64,000 bases of DNA from positions 62,001-126,000 of the forward strand of contig NZ_AP019781.1 in NCBI RefSeq assembly GCF_019669965.1, in the 5' to 3' direction. A program made the translations under genes and the position numbers. This document shows positions 58,998 to 64,000 of this stretch, piece by piece. The DNA is from Methanoculleus chikugoensis (GTDB lineage Archaea; Halobacteriota; Methanomicrobia; Methanomicrobiales; Methanoculleaceae). Within the stretch, counting starts at the first letter, position 1. Each line of letters begins with the position of its first letter. Below the pieces are notes generated by a model. The model was given only the letters and a program-made list of their open reading frames with translations, was not told where the DNA came from and did not search any database.

Positions 58998-59270
58998 TCA
59001 CACGAGACCCGTGATGAGCACGGCGGCGAGCACGAGATGCAGGCAGAGGAAGAAGGGCACGAGCCGGAAGAGCGGCTTCTGCGTCTTGTGCCGGAAGGCA
59101 CGCATCGCGGCAAAGGCGCCGAACGGCCCGAAGAGCGCGATGACAAGGAGCGCCTTCTCCGGCGTCCTCCACGCCGAGCGTTTCGCCGACCGTTTGTCGC
59201 GGTAGTATGCAAAGAATGCAACGGCGTTTACAAGGAGGTAGACCGCGATTGCGGCGAGAGCAGGAGTCAC
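58998..59270 (-). CDS. DUF1294 family membrane protein
   Basis: A 90-residue protein with two or three hydrophobic stretches and the DUF1294 signature AFFAYYRDKRSAK near 17-29, then RTPEKALLVIALFGPFGAFA and RHKTQKPLF near 60-68. Function is unknown; homologues are small integral membrane proteins with positively charged loops. It overlaps the stop of the DtxR-type regulator gene by 4 nt (ATGA), so the two are co-expressed and metal control of the membrane protein is plausible. Confidence 0.85.
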   Translation of the reverse strand: MTPALAAIAVYLLVNAVAFFAYYRDKRSAKRSAWRTPEKALLVIALFGPFGAFAAMRAFRHKTQKPLFRLVPFFLCLHLVLAAVLITGLV

Positions 59271-59719
59271 GCGGACTGTTCCTCCTGTCTGGGCGTGTTC
59301 CGCCGTATACGTTCAGAGATCCCGGGATTCGATTGAAGTGCTTCCAGCAACAACCGGATCTGCTGGATCGTCGAGGGGTGGAGTTCGTGCTCCATATAAC
59401 AGGCATCGGAGTTGGCAATCTTCTCCGGGACGTTGATGGCCATCAGGAACTCCTTCAAGGTATCGTGACGGAATTTGACGGCCTCGGCAACCTCGCGCCC
59501 CGAAGGCGAGAGCACCACTCCTTCGTAGCGCCGGTACTCGACAAGGCCCATACCGTCAAGTTTCTGGAACATCTCCACGACTGTCGACGGGCTGATCTCC
59601 AGCTCGCACGCCACGTCCTTGGTGCGGGCGTACCCTTTCTCCAGCGTGACGTTGAGGATGGCTTCAAGATAATCCTCGGCCCTCCTGCTGAGGTTTCCTG
59701 CACATCCACGACGTCTCAT
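59267..59719 (-). CDS. DtxR/MntR-type metal-dependent transcriptional regulator
   Basis: A 150-residue protein with an N-terminal winged helix (AEDYLEAILNVTLEKGYART, VACELEISPSTVVEMFQKL) and a metal-binding dimerisation domain with HDTLKEFLMAINVPE and a CYMEHELHP block (Cys, Glu, His ligands near 105-113). This is the IdeR/MntR family, which represses in the presence of Fe2+ or Mn2+. No SH3 domain is present. ATG 59719 fits the TATA at 59745-59755; the upstream ATG 59737 lies before the predicted start site. A 19-bp palindrome lies at 59782-59800. Confidence 0.9.
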   Translation of the reverse strand: MRRRGCAGNLSRRAEDYLEAILNVTLEKGYARTKDVACELEISPSTVVEMFQKLDGMGLVEYRRYEGVVLSPSGREVAEAVKFRHDTLKEFLMAINVPEKIANSDACYMEHELHPSTIQQIRLLLEALQSNPGISERIRRNTPRQEEQSA

Positions 59720-59744
59720 ACGGCACCTATGGTTCATACGGCAA

Positions 59745-59755
59745 GAGTATATGAT
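59745..59755 (-). promoter_or_regulatory. TATA box of the DtxR-type regulator operon
   Basis: The minus strand reads GATCATATACT. The predicted start is near 59725, five bases before ATG 59719, so the leader is very short. Confidence 0.55.
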
Positions 59756-59781
59756 CTCTTTGGGGTGAACCCATATCAGCA

Positions 59782-59800
59782 TTTCACCAATTTGGTGAAA
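59782..59800. promoter_or_regulatory. 19-bp palindrome, probable DtxR-type operator
   Basis: TTTCACCAA-T-TTGGTGAAA has perfect 9-bp arms with one central base. Length and symmetry equal those of DtxR/IdeR operators. It lies 27 nt upstream of the TATA box and may also influence the divergent prenyltransferase gene, whose promoter is 250 nt away. The rest of 59801-60049 contains no gene that I can support. Confidence 0.6.
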
Positions 59801-60049
59801 CCGCAACCTCTCCTCGGTGCATACCGCCGGAGCGTGAAAGGTATCTTCTCATCGCCACCTGCCTTCCGAACGGACGGGGCAGCCGGGAGATATGCCGTAC
59901 CGGCGCCGGACAGATGGGCGGCAAACAGCGGGACGAAACCCTCCTCTTGGCGCCCCATCGGACTTCCCGTTGAAGAGGAAGTAGCCAATCACCGGTGTAA
60001 ACGGCAGGTCGTCGTGAACGCGGGATGCACCGGCTGCAGGATCTGCAAC

Positions 60050-60061
60050 GCTTTTTAAACC
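60050..60061 (+). promoter_or_regulatory. TATA box of UbiA prenyltransferase copy 2
   Basis: CGCTTTTTAAAC lies 15-26 nt before ATG 60076, so the message is predicted to be leaderless. Confidence 0.5.
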
Positions 60062-60075
60062 AAAACGTGGAGTTC

Positions 60076-60981
60076 ATGACAGAGATCATGAGAGAGACCC
60101 TTGTGGCACTCGCGGACCTGACCCGGGCCCACTTCTTCTTCGTCTGGCCCCTGCTCTTCTGCTCGGGGCTGGCGCTCGCGTTTGTGAACTACGGGGGGTT
60201 CTCGTGGGAACTCGTCGGCCGGGCGGCGCTGATCGGGCTCTCCGGCTTTACGGCCGGGCTCGTCCTGAACGACTACATCGACCGGGAGTACGACAGAAGA
60301 GACGTCGACGGCTCGCTCACCCGTTACTGGCGGCCGTTCGGCGAGCGGCCGATCCCGACAGGAAAACTCTCCCCCCGCGCGGCGTTCGCCGTCTTTCTCC
60401 TCCTCGCCGGTTTCGCGGCCGCCCTCGCCGCAACACTCCCCGCGCCGCACAATCTCTACGTCCTCGGGATCATGGGCTACTCCTACGCGGTCGAGTACTT
60501 CTACCAGACAAAGAAGCGCAACCAGAAGATCCCGCTGGCCCAGGTCATCGGGCGGACGGACTTCGCCCTCTTCCCCGTCGCCGGCTACCTGGTGTACGGG
60601 AATCCGGACGCGACCGCTCTCCTCTTCTTCCTCTTCTTTTACCCCTGGACGCTCGCGCACCTCGGGGCAAACGACATCGCCGATATCGTAAACGACCGCG
60701 CCCGGGGGATGGCGACGATCCCCGCCCTCTACGGCATGAAGGGCGCGATCGCCTGGGTTCTCGGCTTCTCGGCCGTCCACGCGGGTATGGCGCTCGTCTT
60801 CGGCCTCGCGCTCGGGCCGGTAACGCTCGCCGGGTTCGCCGTGGGACTCGTCCTCCTCGGCGCTGCAAACCACCTCATCCTCCGGGGGAAGAGCCCGGAG
60901 GCGGCGATGCGGGCGCTCCCGCTCATGCACGCATCGCTGCTCGTCTACGCCACGGCGGTCATCGCAGGAGCCGCTCTTTAG
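60076..60981 (+). CDS. UbiA family prenyltransferase, copy 2
   Basis: A 301-residue membrane protein with eight or nine helices. Motif 1 is NDYIDREYDRRDVD near residue 71 and motif 2 is NDIADIVNDRARG near 198, both binding prenyl diphosphate through Mg2+. The long aspartate-rich loop after motif 1 and the KKRNQKIPLAQ loop near 142 distinguish it from copy 1, so the two likely have different acceptors. Start ATG 60076 is supported by the TATA box; a longer frame from 60025 runs through the promoter. Its stop overlaps the convergent acetyltransferase gene by 4 nt. Confidence 0.9.
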   Translation: MTEIMRETLVALADLTRAHFFFVWPLLFCSGLALAFVNYGGFSWELVGRAALIGLSGFTAGLVLNDYIDREYDRRDVDGSLTRYWRPFGERPIPTGKLSPRAAFAVFLLLAGFAAALAATLPAPHNLYVLGIMGYSYAVEYFYQTKKRNQKIPLAQVIGRTDFALFPVAGYLVYGNPDATALLFFLFFYPWTLAHLGANDIADIVNDRARGMATIPALYGMKGAIAWVLGFSAVHAGMALVFGLALGPVTLAGFAVGLVLLGAANHLILRGKSPEAAMRALPLMHASLLVYATAVIAGAAL

Positions 60982-61472
60982 AGGAACTTCTGCATCCAGA
61001 CGACGTCGAAGAGAACCCCGTGTTTGGACCCGACGTTGCGGAACCTTCCGCACTCGACGAACCCGTGCCGCCGGTGGAACCGGATGCTCCCCTCGTTTCG
61101 CGAGGAGATGCTCGCAAGGATGCAGGCGATCCCGCGCTTTTTCCCCCCGGTCTCCAGGTAGCCGAGCACCTCCGACCCGATCCCCCGCCCGGACAGGTCG
61201 GGCCGCAGGAAGCAGGTGATCTCGGCGGTCCGGGCGAACGCCGGCATCGGGTTGTGCGGGCGGAGCATCCCGAACCCGGCGACTTCGCCCGCGGCGTCCC
61301 GCACCGTGACGACCGGGTAGGTCCGGGCGATCCCGAGGATCATGTCGAAGAAAGCATAGGGCACCTTCTCCTCCGGATAGGCGGCGAAGGTGTGCTCGAC
61401 GTAGTGGTTGAAGATATCGACGATGCCCGTCCGGTCGGACTCGCCGACCGGGGATAAGGTGTATTCCGGCAT
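60978..61472 (-). CDS. GNAT family N-acetyltransferase (phosphinothricin-acetyltransferase-like)
   Basis: A 164-residue acetyltransferase. Motif A FLRPDLSGRGIGSEVLGYL near 88-106 binds acetyl-CoA, and FHRRHGFVECGRFRNVG with a following KHG.FDVVWMQK block is typical of the PAT/bar subfamily that acetylates small amines. ATG 61472 has GGAGGT 7 nt upstream. It is on the same strand as the MarR-type gene upstream, with a palindrome and TATA box between, which suggests MarR control. The substrate is unknown. Confidence 0.85.
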   Translation of the reverse strand: MPEYTLSPVGESDRTGIVDIFNHYVEHTFAAYPEEKVPYAFFDMILGIARTYPVVTVRDAAGEVAGFGMLRPHNPMPAFARTAEITCFLRPDLSGRGIGSEVLGYLETGGKKRGIACILASISSRNEGSIRFHRRHGFVECGRFRNVGSKHGVLFDVVWMQKFL

Positions 61473-61528
61473 GATAGACCTCCGACTGCGGTGCCCTCCT
61501 GGTCGGGAGGTGCCTCGCACAGGGGATT

Positions 61529-61552
61529 GTTTAGCACCTAAACTATATCAGT
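61529..61552 (-). promoter_or_regulatory. Promoter and MarR-type operator candidate before the acetyltransferase gene
   Basis: The minus strand has TATA GATATAGTTT (61543-61552), directly followed by the palindrome GTTTAG-GTG-CTAAAC (61529-61543). The palindrome touches the TATA element, so a bound regulator would block transcription. The SD GGAGGT precedes ATG 61472. Confidence 0.55.
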
Positions 61553-62039
61553 CCATCCGGAACCGCCGGATCGTCTCCGCCTGCACGGCGGGGCAGTCGT
61601 CCAGCATCTCCTCCATCCGGGCGAGGAGTGCCATGAGGCGATCGGCATCGTCGCGGCCTATCTCCCCCGCGATCCCGCGGTTCACCGCAGCGTGGTAGGC
61701 CCGGTGCCACGCGAAGGCCTCGCGTCCCCGTTCTGTCAGCCGGAGCAGGACGGCCTTGCCGTCCCCCTCACGCCGCACCCGCTCAAGGTAGCCCTTCCCC
61801 TCGAGCTTCTTCGCCGTCTGGGAGACGGCGCCCTTCGTGACGCCGAGCCGGGCTGCAAGGTCCGAGACACCCTCCTCCGGGTGGCGGCCGGCGGCGTCGA
61901 TAAGGTGCACCTCAGAGGGGTAGAGCAGGACCCCGTGCCCGATATCGACCGGCCGGCGCTCGATCGCCGCCGCTTTGTTCAGGATCCGGGTGAGGCGGTC
62001 GAGGATCTCTGTAGCAGGATCGGCTCTGTCGTCAGGCAT
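61548..62039 (-). CDS. MarR family transcriptional regulator
   Basis: A 163-residue winged-helix protein. The HTH lies near 60-100 (GVSDLAARLGVTKGAVSQTA, KKLEGKGYLERVRREGDGKA) and helices on both sides form the dimer. MarR proteins sense small phenolics, oxidants or drugs and usually repress neighbours. Downstream on the same strand, the acetyltransferase promoter holds a palindrome that it could bind. ATG 62039 is chosen over a longer frame that overlaps the cupredoxin gene. Effector unknown. Confidence 0.9.
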   Translation of the reverse strand: MPDDRADPATEILDRLTRILNKAAAIERRPVDIGHGVLLYPSEVHLIDAAGRHPEEGVSDLAARLGVTKGAVSQTAKKLEGKGYLERVRREGDGKAVLLRLTERGREAFAWHRAYHAAVNRGIAGEIGRDDADRLMALLARMEEMLDDCPAVQAETIRRFRMD

Positions 62040-62080
62040 GTATGGAAAAAGGTTGGGGCCCCGGCCACCTGAAGGTTTAC

Positions 62081-62398
62081 TTACGTCACGATGAACGCCC
62101 CGTGCATCGAGGGGTGGATGTCGCACCGGAAGAAGTAGTTCCCCGGGGTCTCGGGCGCCGTGAAGGTGTAGGTCGCCCGGCGCGGGCCGGCGATGATATC
62201 GCCGACGAAGATCGCCTCGCTTGCCGAACTGTCCGTGTAGACCGCGACGTTGTGCGGGACGCCGTCGTCCCGGTTATCGAACTCGATCGTCACCTCCGCA
62301 CCCGCCGGGACCGTGATCGTCTCCGTGCTGAAGGAGAAGCCCTCGGCCATGACCGCCACGGTCACCCTCTCCGCGGCGCGGGCCACCGCCGGGGTCAC
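62081..62398 (-). CDS. Cupredoxin (blue copper) domain protein
   Basis: A 105-residue plastocyanin-type protein with the type 1 copper ligands visible: His in GVPHNVAVY near residue 50, Cys and His in FFRCDIHPSMHG near 90-98, and Met. GTG 62398 has GGAGGTG five bases upstream and is preferred. This form lacks a signal peptide. A longer reading from 62497 would add 33 residues overlapping the DUF2298 stop and also has no signal. Its role in electron transfer or copper handling is inferred. The MarR-type gene lies 41 nt downstream. Confidence 0.85.
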   Translation of the reverse strand: MTPAVARAAERVTVAVMAEGFSFSTETITVPAGAEVTIEFDNRDDGVPHNVAVYTDSSASEAIFVGDIIAGPRRATYTFTAPETPGNYFFRCDIHPSMHGAFIVT

Positions 62399-62465
62399 GC
62401 CCGCACCTCCATGACTGTGTCTGCTCGCATCATGGGCCCACCCTGTCGGGCAGGAGGCATAAATG

Positions 62466-64000
62466 TTACCCGATCCGCTCGTAAACCCGGACCCCACCCT
62501 CAGCGTAGATGAGCCGGAGCCCCCGGTCGGGCAGCCGGACGTTGTAGCGCTCGTGTTCGGGCTCGCCGACGTAGAGGAGGGTCGCGTTGTACTTCTCCAT
62601 CAACGCAAGAGTCCGTTCGGGATCCTCGTAGATCGCCCGGATATCCGCCGGGCGCCCGGTATACCAGGGGCCGTTCCCCCGCCAGGTCAGTTCGTGGCCG
62701 ATCTGCCCGAGGATAGTCGGGATGCCGGTAAAGGACGAGACCCTCGAGTAGTAGCCGTAATCGCCGTTCTCCGCCTCGACGATCAGGTGATCGCCGTCGA
62801 GCGTCCGGAGGTAATCGATCGCCGCAGCCTCCCCCGGCCGCGTGGCCTCGAGGTAGGCAAAGCCGTCCAGGGTGTGGTAGCCCGCAGGGGGGTAGTCGAT
62901 CCCGAGGAGCCCCCGGCCGATATCGATGTTGAGGGCGACCGGGGCGGCGACGAGAGCGACGGCCGCGGCGACGGCAACGCCCTTCCGTGCCGTTTCCGGG
63001 AGGATCGATCGGCGCCCGGCAAGCCATCCTCCGGCGAGGAGGAGTGTGCCGGTCCCAAGCAGGATCCAGGCGTCGAAGTAGAACTTGAAGACGGTGTTGA
63101 ACCGGCTGTAGTCGCCCCCGAGCATCTCCTCGAAGTAGAAGATCTCGCAGAAGGCGAGGACCGCAAGGCCGGCGATGCAGAGGAGGTCGGCAAACGAGCG
63201 CTCCCGGCGGAGAAGGAGGTAGGCGAGCGGCACCAGGAGGACAGCGAGTACGGTGTAGCCGGCGGCGAGGGGAGGGACGGCTACGGCGAGCGCCACCGGA
63301 ACCCGCCGGATATCGGGGGCGACGGCGACGTAGACGAGCGCGAGGAACCCGCCCCAGACCGCGAGGAAGGCAAGCGGGTCGGTGGGAGGGAGGCCACACC
63401 CGATCCCGCCGATACCCGCGGGCTCGAGGTCGAGGTAGTAGGGGAGGTAGACGGAGAAGGCGACGATGGGGACCGCCACGGCGGCGACAAGCGTGGAGCG
63501 GTCGCGCCTGGAGAGGAAGAGCACGAAGAGGAAGAGCGCGACGGCGGGGGCGTAGACGAGAGCGTCCCAGGAGGAGAGGAGCGGCATCGAGCCGACGGAG
63601 AGGGCAAGGAGGAGGGTGAGGCCGAACCGCCCCTGCGCGTCGAGCCCCCGCCACCGGCACCAGATAAAACCGAGGAGGAAGATGAGGAAGACCTGGTTGA
63701 AGACGGCCATCTCGAAGGCGTGGACGTTCCCGAGGAAGAGGGAGAAGACCGGGAACTCGACCCGGGCCCCGGGGATGATCCAGTTGGTATCCTGGAATGC
63801 CTGATACAGGTCTCCGCCCGTGGCAAGGAACCAGGGGATCGACGGCGGGACGAGGAGGAGGACCGCGAGGGGGAGCCACCGCCACCGTGAGAGAAGAAGA
63901 CGGCCGAGGGCGTAGAGGATGACAAACGCCGTCCCGTAGACCGTGGCCGGGACGAGGTTGAAGGCCACCTCCGACGGTGTGCCGGTGACGATGGCGAGAG
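62466..64000 (-). CDS. DUF2298 membrane protein (N-terminus missing at window edge)
   Basis: At least 511 residues are present, and the frame is open to the right edge, so the start lies outside. There are about ten hydrophobic segments and the DUF2298 (Chlor_Arch_YYY) pattern FAYLEATRPGEAAAIDYL near the C-terminal third, then NATLLYVGEPEHERYNV. The family has glycosyltransferase-like topology (a GT-C-like fold, many helices, then a soluble tail). It may act in cell-surface glycosylation. An internal GTG 63968 is not the start. The stop lies 67 nt upstream of the cupredoxin GTG. Confidence 0.85.
   Translation of the reverse strand, partial: LAIVTGTPSEVAFNLVPATVYGTAFVILYALGRLLLSRWRWLPLAVLLLVPPSIPWFLATGGDLYQAFQDTNWIIPGARVEFPVFSLFLGNVHAFEMAVFNQVFLIFLLGFIWCRWRGLDAQGRFGLTLLLALSVGSMPLLSSWDALVYAPAVALFLFVLFLSRRDRSTLVAAVAVPIVAFSVYLPYYLDLEPAGIGGIGCGLPPTDPLAFLAVWGGFLALVYVAVAPDIRRVPVALAVAVPPLAAGYTVLAVLLVPLAYLLLRRERSFADLLCIAGLAVLAFCEIFYFEEMLGGDYSRFNTVFKFYFDAWILLGTGTLLLAGGWLAGRRSILPETARKGVAVAAAVALVAAPVALNIDIGRGLLGIDYPPAGYHTLDGFAYLEATRPGEAAAIDYLRTLDGDHLIVEAENGDYGYYSRVSSFTGIPTILGQIGHELTWRGNGPWYTGRPADIRAIYEDPERTLALMEKYNATLLYVGEPEHERYNVRLPDRGLRLIYAEGGVRVYERIG

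Noticed and set aside
62463-63890. A 475-residue frame on the plus strand opposite the DUF2298 gene
   Set aside because: Extreme Glu/Gly/Asp/Arg bias, typical of the complement of a hydrophobic membrane protein gene.
1-64000. tRNA or rRNA genes
   Set aside because: I scanned the intergenic regions for T-loop signatures (GGTTCGAATCC-like) and rRNA motifs and found none with a matching acceptor stem.

Overview
The window is about 62 % GC and looks like a chromosome segment of a methanogenic euryarchaeon of the order Methanomicrobiales, most likely a Methanoculleus-type organism. The evidence is its gene content: an FmdE-family protein, the archaeal mevalonate genes, a thermosome, CTP-dependent riboflavin kinase, TiaS, deoxyhypusine synthase, archaeal RPA with its partner, CbiZ and aIF-1A. 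It also has archaeal-type promoters, with TATA boxes about 25 nt before many start codons, often without a Shine-Dalgarno (SD) site. No rRNA, tRNA or CRISPR array was seen.

Layout. 0-8.9 kb: partial dodecin, a metallo-beta-lactamase/rhodanese protein, an NDP-forming acyl-CoA synthetase, a three-gene FecBCD-type metal or corrinoid ABC importer, a small membrane protein, and a UDG-Nudix pair. 9-12.1 kb: a secreted protein and two tandem paralogous lipoproteins, then the vestige of a third copy and a hairpin-rich repeat. 12.1-24 kb: lysS, a YwbE-family gene, three paralogous sensor histidine kinases, the thermosome with its neighbouring HTH regulator, and tiaS. 24-29.7 kb: a structured leader or small RNA before dys-pyrF, an NrdD-like zinc protein with cbiZ, a DUF1858 protein and the RPA pair. 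29.9-34.4 kb: a serine beta-lactamase-family protein, a degenerate serine recombinase and ribK-ribB.

34.5-41.2 kb is an isoprenoid block: an HTH regulator overlapping HMG-CoA synthase, then thiolase, a DUF35 protein, trm5 and HMG-CoA reductase. A MntA/HepT toxin-antitoxin pair follows, whose HepT is interrupted by an in-frame TAG. 41-44.6 kb: rimI, DUF1015, hisG and an FmdE-family protein. 44.8-48.5 kb: a lipoprotein and five overlapping pilin-like genes with no motor ATPase in the window; I regard this as the best candidate for an undescribed surface or secretion apparatus. 48.6-64 kb: aIF-1A, membrane proteins, a phosphoesterase, an ATP-cone/nuclease fusion, a pantoate-reductase-family enzyme, a 59-residue protein, a flavodoxin, a HI0933-type flavoprotein, secreted proteins, two UbiA prenyltransferases, DtxR- and MarR-type regulators each beside a palindromic operator candidate, a cupredoxin, and a DUF2298 membrane protein cut by the right edge.

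Themes. Translational overlaps (ATGA or longer) mark several operons: fecCD-ATPase, UDG-Nudix, the HTH-HMGS-thiolase block, mntA-hepT, the pilin cluster, dys-pyrF, RPA and its partner, ribK-ribB, and DtxR-DUF1294. Regulatory structure is unusually visible: palindromes near TATA boxes upstream of the importer, the DtxR gene, the acetyltransferase and the mevalonate regulator, plus a 360-nt structured segment upstream of dys. All family assignments come from reading motifs by eye; no database search was run.
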